DNA of 64,000 nucleotides, taken from Rachycentron canadum (Eukaryota > Chordata > Actinopteri > Carangiformes > Rachycentridae). Each line of letters starts with the position of its first letter. Positions within the stretch are counted from its first letter, which is position 1. The position numbers and the translations under genes were made by a program. The notes under the pieces are model-generated. The model was given only the letters and a program-made list of their open reading frames with translations. It searched no databases and had not been told where the DNA came from. The stretch lies in NCBI GenBank assembly GCA_038496675.1, contig CM076651.1, forward strand, positions 15,822,762 through 15,886,761, written 5' to 3'. Below, one piece after another: positions 58,701-63,106 of the stretch.

Positions 58701-58723
58701 GGACGTCCGCGAGCTGGTCGTGG
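12536..58723 (+). CDS. kif1b: kif1b, kinesin-3 motor KIF1B, beta-type transcript (36 coding exons visible, 3' end outside window)
   Basis: KIF1B is a plus-end-directed kinesin-3 that carries synaptic-vesicle precursors (beta form) and mitochondria (alpha form) along axonal microtubules; in zebrafish it is also needed for myelin mRNA localisation. Exons give, in order: the motor domain (about residues 5-355; P-loop GQTGAGKS at 97-104, switch I SSRSH at 215-219, switch II DLAGSE at 249-254, lysine-rich K-loop near 296-301), neck and coiled coil, an FHA domain from about residue 532, then beta-specific exons with the KIF1B/KIF1A signature (VQFQFVLLTDTLYSPLPPEL). Coding length in the window is 3,958 nt, 1,319 codons plus one base. 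Human beta is about 1,800 residues, so the PH-domain end is downstream. KIF1B rather than KIF1A is supported by the DNCTSK microexon, the IDP..GSG cassette and ube4b next door. The start ATG has A at -3 and an in-frame TAA at 12524. Confidence 0.97.
15131..15335. mobile_element. Possible degenerate MITE-like repeat
   Basis: The segment contains two spaced copies of a 'gtgtggacg' motif (near 15256 and 15312) beside 'gtctccgttttaggggctcg'. It reminds me of short non-autonomous DNA transposons common in teleosts. Identification is by memory only; no terminal inverted repeats or target duplication were established. Confidence 0.3.
18218..18227. promoter_or_regulatory. Perfect CRE palindrome GTGACGTCAC in intron
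   Basis: Full CREB/ATF consensus within a small CpG-containing patch (ctcagcggtgacgtcaccag). Functionality is not known. Confidence 0.4.
25010..25057. promoter_or_regulatory. Pair of RFX X-box-like motifs in kif1b intron
   Basis: GTTGTTATGGCAAC at 25010-25023 and GTTGCCATGGTTGA at 25044-25057 both match the imperfect palindrome bound by RFX factors. A TGACG half-CRE lies 15 bases further on. Two such motifs within 48 bases are unlikely to be trivial, but binding is inference. Confidence 0.45.
27877..27953 (+). CDS. kif1b: kif1b coding exon 2
   Basis: Acceptor tcccccacag, donor ACG|gtgaga. TIVNPKAPKEPAKTFSFDY then SYWSHTT. Motor domain. Confidence 0.96.
28039..28218 (+). CDS. kif1b: kif1b coding exon 3 (P-loop)
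   Basis: Acceptor cctacag, donor ATG|gtttgt. 60 codons, phase 0. Carries the ATP-binding P-loop GQTGAGKS and the FAYGQ context. Ends GIIPM where human has GIIPQ. Confidence 0.97.
29102..29170 (+). CDS. kif1b: kif1b coding exon 4
   Basis: Acceptor cctctcag, donor GAG|gtgagt. LCEDLFEKINEDCNKEDLSY then SVE. Phase 0. Confidence 0.95.
29478..29656 (+). CDS. kif1b: kif1b coding exon 5
   Basis: Acceptor gtttttag, donor CCAG|gtgagc. [20 protein letters not shown] and [20 protein letters not shown]. Motor domain core, nearly identical to human. Confidence 0.97.
30405..30516 (+). CDS. kif1b: kif1b coding exon 6 (switch I)
   Basis: Acceptor acctgcag, donor AAG|gtcaga. [20 protein letters not shown] holds switch I (SSRSH), which senses the ATP gamma-phosphate. 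Confidence 0.97.
30996..31073 (+). CDS. kif1b: kif1b coding exon 7 (switch II)
   Basis: Acceptor cccttcag, donor AAG|gtaaga; 26 codons. [20 protein letters not shown] includes switch II DLAGSE. Confidence 0.97.
31170..31235 (+). CDS. kif1b: kif1b coding exon 8
   Basis: Acceptor aattgtag, donor GTG|gtgagt; 22 codons. [20 protein letters not shown] then EV. Start of the microtubule-binding relay helix. Confidence 0.96.
31443..31460 (+). CDS. kif1b: kif1b coding exon 9, 18 nt microexon (DNCTSK)
   Basis: Acceptor gcttacacag, donor AAG|gtaaac. Encodes DNCTSK, the six-residue insert that is optional in mammalian KIF1B. It is phase 0 at both ends, so skipping keeps the frame. It lies immediately before the lysine run of the K-loop (loop 12). 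Confidence 0.93.
31785..31860 (+). CDS. kif1b: kif1b coding exon 10 (K-loop)
   Basis: Acceptor tcttcag, donor CTGG|gtatga. SKKKKKTDFIPYRDSVLTWL then LREN. The five-lysine K-loop tethers kinesin-3 motors to the acidic tubulin tails. Confidence 0.96.
32352..32430 (+). CDS. kif1b: kif1b coding exon 11
   Basis: Acceptor gttataag, donor TCCG|gtaaag. [20 protein letters not shown] then TLSTL. End of the motor core. Confidence 0.96.
32539..32681 (+). CDS. kif1b: kif1b coding exon 12 (motor end and neck)
   Basis: Acceptor aattttag, donor GACA|gtgagt. YADRAKNIKCNAVINEDPNN and KLVRDLKDEVARLKELLRAQ, the neck linker and neck helix, ending GLGDILD. Confidence 0.96.
33387..33428 (+). CDS. kif1b: kif1b coding exon 13, 42 nt optional exon
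   Basis: Acceptor tccccccag, donor AAAT|gtgtgt. Encodes IDPMGDDCPGSGIK and joins to YLKDIQNNKNRYL in the next exon. It matches the mammalian optional segment beginning IDPLIDDYSGSGSK. The length is a multiple of three with phase 1 at both ends, so it can be skipped cleanly. Confidence 0.88.
33924..33989 (+). CDS. kif1b: Candidate kif1b cassette exon 13b (66 nt)
   Basis: Acceptor catttgctgcag after a pyrimidine-rich tract, donor AAAG|gtgcat. In the only usable phase (phase 1 in and out) it is open: DSAQSFRMPLSE then TETEAQ-type acidic sequence and SYRRK; the complete insert is 22 residues. It lies between the two neck-region exons where mammalian KIF1B is already spliced variably. I do not recognise this peptide from mammalian KIF1B. 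Presence in transcripts is inference. Confidence 0.45.
34370..34610. mobile_element. Interspersed repeat remnant (teleost type)
   Basis: Includes 'gaacgcgatatctcagtt', 'ggactcaaagatgaactgat', 'ggtcaaaggtcaaggtcact' and 'gtggcggaggcatacaac'. I recognise this string of phrases as part of an interspersed repeat that is abundant in percomorph fishes. Class and ends are not determined. Confidence 0.55.
34498..34510. promoter_or_regulatory. Perfect palindromic estrogen response element inside the repeat
   Basis: GGTCACTGTGACC fits GGTCAnnnTGACC exactly. The overlapping TCAAGGTCA (34494-34502) is an extended half-site of the ERR/SF-1 type. Carried by an interspersed repeat, so probably fortuitous in origin. 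Confidence 0.45.
35488..35517 (+). repeat. (TC)n microsatellite acting as polypyrimidine tract
   Basis: About 14 TC units ending 15 bases before the acceptor of exon 14 (35533), preceded by about 100 bases of C/T-rich sequence. Length changes here would alter the tract read by U2AF and PTB. Confidence 0.9.
35533..35744 (+). CDS. kif1b: kif1b coding exon 14
   Basis: Acceptor ggctcag, donor AAG|gtaaac; 212 nt. LKDIQNNKNRYLVASENQRP, then a serine-rich stretch and SIQERIMSTPGGEEAIERLK. Human isoforms vary in the first part of this region. Serine-rich linker between neck and coiled coil. Confidence 0.95.
36286..36438. promoter_or_regulatory. Intronic X-box / CRE / CCAAT cluster
   Basis: CCAAT at 36286-36290, a near-perfect RFX X-box GTTTCCATGGCAAC at 36335-36348, CCAAT at 36373-36377 overlapping a perfect CRE TGACGTCA at 36377-36384, and inverted CCAAT (ATTGG) at 36434-36438. 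The order X-box, CRE, CCAAT recalls RFX/CREB/NF-Y cooperative modules. It sits in the intron between exons 14 and 15 and could be an enhancer or internal promoter. Confidence 0.5.
36893..36972 (+). CDS. kif1b: kif1b coding exon 15
   Basis: Acceptor tgttcag, donor GGAGAG|gtcagt. ESEKIIAELNETWEEKLRKT then EAIRME. First coiled coil (CC1). Confidence 0.96.
37577..37652 (+). CDS. kif1b: kif1b coding exon 16
   Basis: Acceptor actacag, donor AAG|gtacaa. EALLAEMGVAIREDGGTLGV then FSPKK. Links CC1 to the FHA domain; ends phase 0. Confidence 0.96.
37874..37927 (+). CDS. kif1b: Candidate kif1b cassette exon 16b (54 nt)
   Basis: Acceptor cacatactcag after a C/T-rich tract, donor AAGAAG|gtttgt. Open in phase 0 with 18 codons: LSHETPFDEQFDCFPTKK. 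Phase 0 matches exon 16 and exon 17, so inclusion keeps the frame. It ends in -KK like exon 16 and candidate 16c. Not recognised from canonical mammalian KIF1B; transcription is inference. Confidence 0.55.
38399..38461 (+). CDS. kif1b: Candidate kif1b cassette exon 16c (63 nt), duplicated exon tail
   Basis: Acceptor tgggttag with an upstream pyrimidine-rich stretch, donor AAAAAG|gttggt. Open in phase 0 with 21 codons: HFAEKPCDLYTDFN followed by GVFSPKK. The last seven residues equal those of exon 16. The two 21-base tails differ at four positions, all synonymous third bases (GGT/GGG, GTA/GTG, TTC/TTT, TCT/TCC), which argues for selection on the protein. It would insert an acidic segment just before the FHA domain. 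Confidence 0.65.
38697..38776 (+). CDS. kif1b: kif1b coding exon 17 (FHA start)
   Basis: Acceptor tctgtag, donor ACAAG|gtaacc. [20 protein letters not shown] then IKDGIT. Beginning of the FHA domain. Confidence 0.96.
39223..39329 (+). CDS. kif1b: kif1b coding exon 18 (FHA)
   Basis: Acceptor gtttcag, donor GATG|gtgagg. VGQADAERRQDIVLSGAHIK then EEHCIFRSERNANGD. FHA phosphopeptide-binding fold. Confidence 0.96.
39641..39724 (+). CDS. kif1b: kif1b coding exon 19 (FHA)
   Basis: Acceptor tgctgaag, donor TCAG|gtacat. VIVMLVPCEGSETYVNGKRV then EDAIQLRS. Human has VTLEPC where this has VMLVPC. Confidence 0.95.
39886..40066 (+). CDS. kif1b: kif1b coding exon 20
   Basis: Acceptor ctttcag, donor AAAAG|gtatga. 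NRIIMGKNHVFRFNHPEQAR and VDWTFAQRELLEKQGIDMKQ. End of FHA and start of the second coiled coil. Confidence 0.96.
40207..40279 (+). CDS. kif1b: kif1b coding exon 21 (last exon shared by alpha and beta)
   Basis: Acceptor ttatgtag, donor CTG|gtgagt. LTEMEILYKKEKEEADQLLE then QQRL. Coiled coil. From here splicing goes either to 42487 (alpha) or to 47932 (beta). Confidence 0.96.
40280..42486 (+). other. Intron before the alpha terminal exon
   Basis: About 2.2 kb with a GT-rich microsatellite at 40687-40728 and no coding exon recognised. The acceptor before 42487 is preceded by a T-rich tract (ttcttctttttttt). Confidence 0.6.
40687..40728. repeat. (GT)n/(GC) microsatellite
   Basis: Imperfect GT repeat with GC interruptions, capable of Z-DNA formation. 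Confidence 0.85.
42487..44016 (+). CDS. kif1b: kif1b alpha terminal exon (509 residues plus TGA)
   Basis: Acceptor ttctcaag, then DGDSDSGDDSDKRSCEESW. Conserved blocks: MYQIPQRRRITKDSKWVTIS, LKIQAVKEICYEVALNDF, KKDPNERDSWRAVARDVWDT and VHIDKLEDILQEVKKQNN (coiled coil). Also RWMRQEQLRLKNLQQQEISK and KSNPKHRNSWSPGTHIII. The segment from about 43.6 to 43.9 kb is rich in His, Gln and Ser and is low complexity. The end, RQMSAPNLKASRETTV, is the PDZ ligand. Stop TGA at 44014-44016. Confidence 0.97.
   Translation, partial: DGDSDSGDDSDKRSCEESWRLITSLREKLPPSKLQTIVKKCGLPSSGKRREPVKMYQIPQRRRITKDSKWVTISDLKIQAVKEICYEVALNDFRHTRQEIEALAIVKMKELCASYNKKDPNERDSWRAVARDVWDTVGVGDERIEDVITNGSRAGGVVMDELKVHIDKLEDILQEVKKQNNMKDEEIRALRNKMVKMEKVLPLITPEGQEKPPSVATSTCETRTPSPRDGKPPVPEKPDSDEVDSQLGQNTGDDSTLKRGHVRWMRQEQLRLKNLQQQEISKQLRRQTGPHRFIPPEDRKLRFPFKSNPKHRNSWSPGTHIIITDEQVIELKVPKEAVEEEEVESQAGEGVQPREKMAASVIQVTPPLPSPSVQHRSKDLEQGLSQGHRHNYRNNQHQQPHERGRSNSFNHRQRPSGSMESLQQAESNRRHSQVFYQPRHHQSQPAYPQSHHQQPCHYNSMMYTDGSCSGFQQYHHTDHANYPINFQAPPRMRRQMSAPNLKASRETTV
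44017..46515 (+). other. kif1b: kif1b-alpha 3' UTR
   Basis: AT-rich sequence of about 2.5 kb with AATAAA at 45970, 46322 and 46493. No coding feature. Confidence 0.7.
46322..46327 (+). terminator. kif1b: Polyadenylation signal AATAAA (kif1b-alpha)
   Basis: AATAAA followed within 60 bases by T/GT-rich sequence (gtggtatttgtttttc). A second one at 46493-46498 may be used as an alternative. Confidence 0.6.
46516..47931 (+). other. Spacer between alpha 3' UTR and beta exons
   Basis: Intronic for beta transcripts. A short segment at about 47207-47280 (cagttttatttgtcacatat, aaggtacagtgtacag) resembles a small interspersed repeat common in fish. Otherwise nothing recognised. Confidence 0.5.
47207..47280. 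mobile_element. Possible short interspersed repeat fragment
   Basis: Contains 'ttcagttttatttgtcacat' and 'aaggtacagtgtacagtaag', phrases I associate with a teleost interspersed repeat. Ends not defined. Confidence 0.3.
47932..48037 (+). CDS. kif1b: kif1b coding exon 22 (first beta-specific)
   Basis: Acceptor ggtgtccag, donor GAAG|gtgcgt. VYESKLQELQKQVETRSLVA then an acidic run of glutamates. Human has DYESKL; the first codon here is GTT (V). Confidence 0.94.
48103..48149. repeat. (GT)n(AT)n compound microsatellite
   Basis: About 14 GT units followed directly by about 9 AT units. Confidence 0.9.
49202..49350 (+). CDS. kif1b: kif1b coding exon 23
   Basis: Acceptor tccctgcag, donor AAA|gtaagt. 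PWTQHEFELAQWAFRKWRYH and NAVYLKEANAISVELKKK. Confidence 0.96.
49704..49734. repeat. (CA)n microsatellite
   Basis: About 15 CA units after a short CG-containing lead. Confidence 0.85.
50257..50435 (+). CDS. kif1b: kif1b coding exon 24
   Basis: Acceptor ttcttcag, donor CTCAA|gtaata (a weaker donor). VQFQFVLLTDTLYSPLPPEL and RPFPRTVVAVEVQDLKNGAT, the signature of the KIF1A/KIF1B beta-type stalk. Confidence 0.96.
50664..50801 (+). CDS. kif1b: kif1b coding exon 25
   Basis: Acceptor atttgcag, donor GGGAG|gtatgt. QRLDQMREMYDRAGEMASTH and, at its end (50758-50801), DPFYDRFHWFKLVG. The end is copied in exon 26. Confidence 0.96.
51804..52055 (+). CDS. kif1b: kif1b coding exon 26, 252 nt cassette
   Basis: Acceptor ccctctcag, donor GGAAG|gttggt. 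84 codons, phase 2 at both ends, so it can be skipped. APIFHGCVNERLADRTPSPT, then an acidic stretch (DDEAFVDDTSSDAGTEEGSD), and an end (52012-52055), DPFYDRSPWFILVG, which copies the end of exon 25 with 36 of 44 bases identical. Corresponds to the optional SSPIFHGC segment of human KIF1B. Confidence 0.95.
52056..53831 (+). other. kif1b intron 26
   Basis: Apart from the repeat fragment near 52.34-52.43 kb, no coding exon recognised. A G/A-rich stretch near 53.25 kb is open by chance but has no matching splice sites. Confidence 0.55.
52340..52430. mobile_element. Retrotransposon 3'-end-like remnant with GATA tail
   Basis: 'tagatagatagacagaaagg' and 'gatactttatttatcctgag' match a phrase that recurs in teleost genomes next to (GATA)n tails of non-LTR elements. 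Only a fragment; family not assigned. Confidence 0.45.
53832..53950 (+). CDS. kif1b: kif1b coding exon 27
   Basis: Acceptor cctctcag, donor GCTG|gtgagt. [20 protein letters not shown], then VTEKGAVRGFLRVGVQAIA. Confidence 0.96.
54468..54553 (+). CDS. kif1b: kif1b coding exon 28
   Basis: Acceptor ctttgtag, donor AAG|gtaagc. [20 protein letters not shown] then FDDEYFKK. Confidence 0.96.
54881..55010 (+). CDS. kif1b: kif1b coding exon 29
   Basis: Acceptor caatcag, donor ATGG|gtatga. TRSGLSLEELRIVEGQGQSS then EVITPSEELNRINDM. Confidence 0.95.
55347..55500 (+). CDS. kif1b: kif1b coding exon 30
   Basis: Acceptor tttttcag, donor TTCAA|gtgagt. Begins LKLGNIAETKLGRGDDLAGQ, which diverges from human, then FTFRVTVLQASGILPEYADI, which is conserved. 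Confidence 0.95.
55842..55932 (+). CDS. kif1b: kif1b coding exon 31
   Basis: Acceptor tctcttcag, donor AAT|gtaagt. FLHRHDEAFSTEPLKNTGKG then APLGFYHVQN. C2-like region. Confidence 0.96.
56063..56181 (+). CDS. kif1b: kif1b coding exon 32
   Basis: Acceptor cggagcag, donor ATTAG|gtgggt. ISVEVTESFIEYIKTKPIVF then EVFGHYQQHPLHLHGQD. Confidence 0.95.
56413..56468 (+). CDS. kif1b: kif1b coding exon 33
   Basis: Acceptor ctgaacag, donor CCAG|gtaact. PPTPSRKYYPIPMPLSKP. In human this joins directly to VPATKL. Confidence 0.93.
56762..56962 (+). CDS. kif1b: Candidate kif1b cassette exon 33b (201 nt, 67 codons)
   Basis: Acceptor gcaaacccag, donor CATG|gttggt. Phase 1 at both ends, so inclusion between exons 33 and 34 keeps the frame. 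DHTRKIELVRYLMSGYVNGK, then VLDTLSEHANALASSAVASL and PFLPVPNDPVLIVPRHH. Codon choice is GC-rich at third positions like neighbouring exons, unlike the surrounding AT-rich intron. I do not recognise the insert from canonical human KIF1B-beta, where exon 33 joins exon 34. Likely a real alternative or lineage-specific exon. Confidence 0.75.
57797..57905 (+). CDS. kif1b: kif1b coding exon 34
   Basis: Acceptor gcgtcag, donor GGAGA|gtgagt. PATKLNTITKSNLGQCVSKY then DLLVWFEISELEPTG. Confidence 0.96.
58317..58383 (+). CDS. kif1b: kif1b coding exon 35
   Basis: Acceptor attcacag, donor CAG|gtaccg. YIPAVVDHSGGLPCHGTYLL then HQ. Confidence 0.95.
58639..58723 (+). CDS. kif1b: kif1b coding exon 36 (last recognised in window)
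   Basis: Acceptor gctgcag, donor GTGG|gtgagc. GIQRRITVTLIHEKGSELHW then KDVRELVV. Human continues RIRNKPEVDE; that exon was not found before base 64000. Confidence 0.95.
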
Positions 58724-59214
58724 GTGAGCAGTCTTCCCACAGGGATTACTACTTCCACCTTTCACCAAAGAAACAAAAGAATGCCCTGAGCAGCAGTTTG
58801 ATTCCCAGTGGGACGTACCATTGCTGCATGTCCTTCCCCTCCTCGCTTTCCCCACATTAAGCAAATGTATCAAATATAGGCAAAAATGCTTTTAAAATCT
58901 TCTACAGTCATGCATTAGAATCAGTATAAACCCTGACAATACAACACCTTCAAGAGGAATTTCACTTTGTGAAAATACTTAACACTGTTTCCTCAGTGAT
59001 GATTTTAGTCAGGGGAGTTGCATCTGTTTCGCCTCAAGCCACCTCTGGCTTTAAGCAGTTTATACTGTAGCTGCAGCTGATGGACCAAATAATTACATTT
59101 CACATTTTAGACTTTCAGCTGCTGACATTCTTATTCAAAGAGCCTCGTGAGGGAGCAGCCATGTGTTCGGAGAGAGAAAACATGGCTGTTAATAGACAGA
59201 CTGCCTTTCAAAGG

Positions 59215-59215
59215 N

Positions 59216-59249
<34 letters not shown>
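59215..59249. repeat. (GA)n microsatellite with an ambiguous base
   Basis: The only N in the window (59215) stands at the edge of a GA run. Probably an assembly uncertainty in a slippage-prone tract. Confidence 0.85.
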
Positions 59250-59251
<2 letters not shown>

Positions 59252-60036
59252 AGAAAAAAGGTGTTATTCAAATATTACTCAATACTTTACTATAAAGTAG
59301 GTAACAGTCAATGTGGAACAAAAAGCCATTATGCACAAGTTTGAACACAAGTAGCACCAGAGTAGGCATGCTGTTTTATAGGCTGGAGCAGGAACATCCA
59401 CAAATACATTTCCTAGATTCTTCTCCTCTGGAATGAAATTAATCTGTATCCATGAAATTACTTCATATAGGTTATACAATACATGATGTGACTGGCGTAA
59501 ACCTCTCTGTGTTATGGCTGGATGGATTTATTTACTTGAGAGTATGTGACAAAACATGATGGGATCATCTTTTATCCTGATAAGCCTACAGCAGAAAGTG
59601 AGGTACAGTGCATGAGTAGCAGGCTCTCTGTTCCTTTCCCCATTGGATGAAGGATCAGGGCAACTAATGTCAGTACAGAATATACAACATAAAATAATAC
59701 AGTTTGTAGATAAATACTTATATATACTGTATGTGTATCTGTGTTTACATATGCTTTTGACTTGTGGCGAGTTTGGAAATTGTAACAGAAAGAGAGAGAA
59801 ATGTGAAATAGCTAGATTGAAGTGTTATTTTTACTGAATAAATTGGTGGAATCAAAAGGTGGACACCAGCTTGATAGTTATATTGCCGTGGCACAGCAGT
59901 TTGAATCTAGAGGTCTTCAATATCTCATACACTTCACAGACACACTGGTAGGCCTGGTATGGTGAAAATTATGCATCTTTGCCTGTTGTTCCCCTGCTCT
60001 CTCGCTCTGTATTTCCTGTCAATCTCACATAAACAT

Positions 60037-60091
60037 AAAAAATGGCCAAAAAAAAAAAAAAAAACTTTTTTTTTTTTTTTGGCCATTTTTT
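60037..60091. repeat. Poly(A)/poly(T) inverted repeat with GGCC arms
   Basis: AAAAAATGGCC (60037-60047), then 17 A, C, 15 T, then GGCCATTTTTT (60081-60091). Forms a near-perfect hairpin of about 27 bp per arm. Another GGCCAT follows at 60092. Confidence 0.85.
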
Positions 60092-60809
60092 GGCCATAAA
60101 ATTCATAAAACTGCTGCTGCCCCCCTTTTTTAATTTCAGAAAAAACAACAAAAAAACCCCATCAGATATTTTAATGATATATTGACCACCGAACTGGAAA
60201 TGTCTGTGGTTTTCATTTCAGAAATCTGGTCACCTTAATTATGGCCCTCAGCTTCACTGTTTTGATTTAGTGTCACAACTCTCATTAACACCATTTCCAG
60301 CTGCAGCAAGCAGCTGTTTTCAGCTAAAAAGCTCTGATAAACCCACAGTATGTCACCTGCCCATGCAGCACCAGACAGCAGACAGAGGGGGTTAGTGACT
60401 AGTTGTGCAGATAGTGGAGCATTTAGCAGCTAAAGAGCCAGATAGTTCCCTTGGGAGTTGGTGGAGACAAAAACAGAGCTAAAATGATTTTGAATGCTAA
60501 GGTGTCTAGAAACAAATATGTAAGAGCAAATCAAACACACATACACACACACACGCATGCACACACACACACAATAAACTTAACTTTCATACAATAGAGG
60601 TCCAACACACAAATAGATTTTGAGACCCAATATGTATGTCTATGTGAAGTTAAGTAATGTAAGCTAACTGAGCCAGCTGTTTGCTAAACATTAAAAATGT
60701 TAGCGTTGCAGTTATGGAAAGGCATTTTCCTGTGTCCCACAGCGCTTAAAGAAATCAGTTAATACAGGTAAATGTCATTTTTGTAGCAGACAATTGTCTA
60801 TAGGTGTTA

Positions 60810-60813
<4 letters not shown>

Positions 60814-60846
<33 letters not shown>
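60814..60846. repeat. (AT)n microsatellite
   Basis: About 16 AT units. Confidence 0.85.
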
Positions 60847-60848
<2 letters not shown>

Positions 60849-61339
60849 CACGCACCCACCTATCTAGTTGGCCATTGTGACATAATAAAAAATCTGAATT
60901 TGCTTAACTTTATTGATTGAAAACAACAAGAATGACGCTTGTGAAATAAGAGACAGTAAAAGAGTAAGCTGTTTTGACAGGCTGTCAGCAGAGACCACCA
61001 CTAAACTCCAGTCCAGGTTTTCCAGACACCACCTGCCAAACCGAGAAATTCAATTAAGGACTCCTCTTCCCACTTGAAGCCGGTCTCCAGGGCAGATCTT
61101 CCGGGCGACTCGCCCAGTAAGAAATTAGAAAATGCTACAATAAAACCCGAAAAACAGAAAAAAAAAATGTGGCAACTTTAATAATAAAAGGTCTCACGCC
61201 ATTCACCGTAAACACACACGTCCCTTTAGTTGGAAGTGGCCGACAGACAGCGAAGTACCACAGGTAAGAGTTTTCCTTTTCCTCTCAACTACTGTACATG
61301 CTCATTTCATTTGCAAACATTATCACTCTCTGCAGAAAG

Positions 61340-61565
61340 CGACGCCAAAGTGTTTTCTCGCGGCAGAAGTGACGAGCGAAAACGAGCATTAGCAGCAGTT
61401 GTAAACGTGCAGGACAAATGTGGCACTAAAGGACAAGAGACTCGGTGTGAGGACTTGTCGGTAAAACACGGCGTGACTCCCGGTCTCGATGCAGCGGCGG
61501 CAGCGGCAGCAGCAGCAGCAGCAGCGCCGGCAGCAGCAGGTCTGGAGCGACTCGCACAGTCTTTA
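61340..61565. promoter_or_regulatory. CpG-richer block with GCN trinucleotide repeat, possible internal promoter
   Basis: CpGs are denser here than in the flanking intron (gcgacgcc, ctcgcggcag, gacgagcg, gcggcggcagcggcagcagc). The trinucleotide stretch at about 61495-61545 reads as an alanine run in one frame. A strong donor (CCACAG|gtaaga) lies at 61264. It could mark an alternative first exon for a short kif1b transcript, but there is no further support. Confidence 0.3.
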
Positions 61566-62406
61566 GTAGTGAAGCTACTGTACCTTTGAAAATGCCGTTT
61601 TTTTCCCCCCATAAAACTTAAACAATTCCCCACCACGGTCACATTTAAAGCCGTCAAAAAAAAAAAAAAAAAAAGAAAGAAATAAAAAAAGACCTACCAA
61701 ACAAACCAACAAACAAACAAACAATAAAAAAAAGGATAAGTAGTGCAGGCGACCAAACACCAGCCCCCGTTGCAAAGTTGAGACAAATAGGTGCAACTTT
61801 TCCCCTCAGCTCGCACTTTGTGCTCAGTCCGGGCGAGCTCAAATACTCCCAAATACACAAGGCACGGGGGAGACAAGGTGAAAACAAAACTCATATGATA
61901 CATTTTACTTATCCAGCAGCTCAGACCTAAAGCACAGGCTGCTACGATCCGCTGACATTTCTTAACCGCAAAATCGACATAAATGGGGTGCGACTTCTTC
62001 GAAAGAAGAAAAAACTTGGTGAAACTCCACTGTTTGCAGCTAAACAGGATGTAGCCCCCCACAGACTATGAATCTCATTGAATTTGGGAACTACTATAAA
62101 TGCAATCAATATTCAAAGACTGAAATGCGGAAGTTTTGCTGTTGACGAGTGTCTGTAAATGACTTCTGGAAATATTATTTGTCCTGCATGTGTACTGCAT
62201 GAGGTGGAGCTGTGAACTCGAGCAATAGCCAGAATTGTAACCTGCTAAATGCAAGACTTCATCAAAATGTCTCTACTAATGATTTGGAATATGTGCAGGT
62301 TATTGTGCCTGAACATCATGAATAAATATCATTCAACAGTTAGGAAAACCTGACAATGTCCTGAAAACCTGTAAGTAAACTGTAGGCAGATTATACATCT
62401 CTTTGA

Positions 62407-62407
<1 letters not shown>

Positions 62408-62459
<52 letters not shown>

Positions 62460-62504
62460 TCACTCACTCACTCACTCACTCACTCACTCACTCACTCACT
62501 CACT

Positions 62505-62566
<62 letters not shown>
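62408..62566. repeat. Compound (CA)n(CTCA)n(CA)n microsatellite
   Basis: About 47 bases of CA, about 50 of CTCA tetranucleotide, then about 57 of CA. Expected to be highly variable in length. Confidence 0.95.
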
Positions 62567-62572
<6 letters not shown>

Positions 62573-63049
62573 GCTATGGTAATTTTTTTTTTCTGCTGTT
62601 CCTGCTCTCAGTGGCTGTAAGGCAGGTTTTCTGATTTCCACCTACTCTAGAACAAACAGTCTGTTTAAAAACTGTATATACTCTGTGTGTTTGGTTAGTT
62701 GTGATCTCTACAAAACACCACTATGATGTGAGATTTAATTTAACATGCTTTCGTGCTTTTGTAAAGGGTCACTGTTTGTACTCTTGAGCATTTATAAATG
62801 TGTGTGCTCTGTACTTGCCACTGTGTTATTATTCGCAGGGATGAAGATGAGGACAGGAATAGATCACTGGCACTTTAAACCCGGAGTTCTCATATTCTCG
62901 CCGGATCTTTCTCCTTTGCTAATTATTGTGTTGTTTTCAGAGCAAATATGTCATATCCATGGCGACCAGGCAGGTTTATTGTCTCTCCCGTGCAATAGCT
63001 AAGTAATTAATTATCCTTTTTTTCTCTCCCTCTGTCTTTGGTTAAACAG

Positions 63050-63106
63050 ATCATTCATGGAAAGCCATCTTCTATATTAAAAATGCCACCGGTAGTACAA
63101 CACAAG
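63050..63106 (+). CDS. kif1b: Candidate kif1b cassette exon 36b (57 nt)
   Basis: Very good acceptor (tttttctctccctctgtctttggttaaacag-type tract) and donor CAAG|gtaaac. In the phase required after exon 36 it is open: DHSWKAIFYIKNATGSTTQ, 2+54+1 bases, so frame is kept toward the next expected exon. I do not recognise it from mammalian KIF1B. It may instead be a splice-signal coincidence or an exon of another transcript. Confidence 0.4.

Larger units (their letters stand above)
58724..63049 (+). other. Intron after exon 36 with clustered simple repeats
   Basis: No canonical kif1b exon found. Contains an N at 59215 next to a GA run, a large A/T hairpin near 60.04-60.09 kb, an AT run near 60.81 kb, a CpG-richer block with an alanine-type trinucleotide repeat near 61.35-61.56 kb, and a long CA/CTCA compound repeat near 62.41-62.57 kb. 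Confidence 0.6.

Noticed and set aside
12536..58723. Assignment to kif1a instead of kif1b
   Set aside because: The DNCTSK microexon, the IDP...GSG cassette, the alpha tail ending ETTV and the ube4b neighbour all point to kif1b.
61230..61589. 119-residue open frame with an alanine run
   Set aside because: It reads straight through a strong donor at 61264 and an intron-like T-rich tract. The alanine run comes from a trinucleotide repeat. No recognisable domain.
62839..62973. Possible 135 nt exon with acceptor ttcgcag and in-phase open frame
   Set aside because: The donor (gtttat) is weak and the translation (LSPLLIIVLFSEQICHI) looks random. Phase agreement alone has a one-in-three chance.
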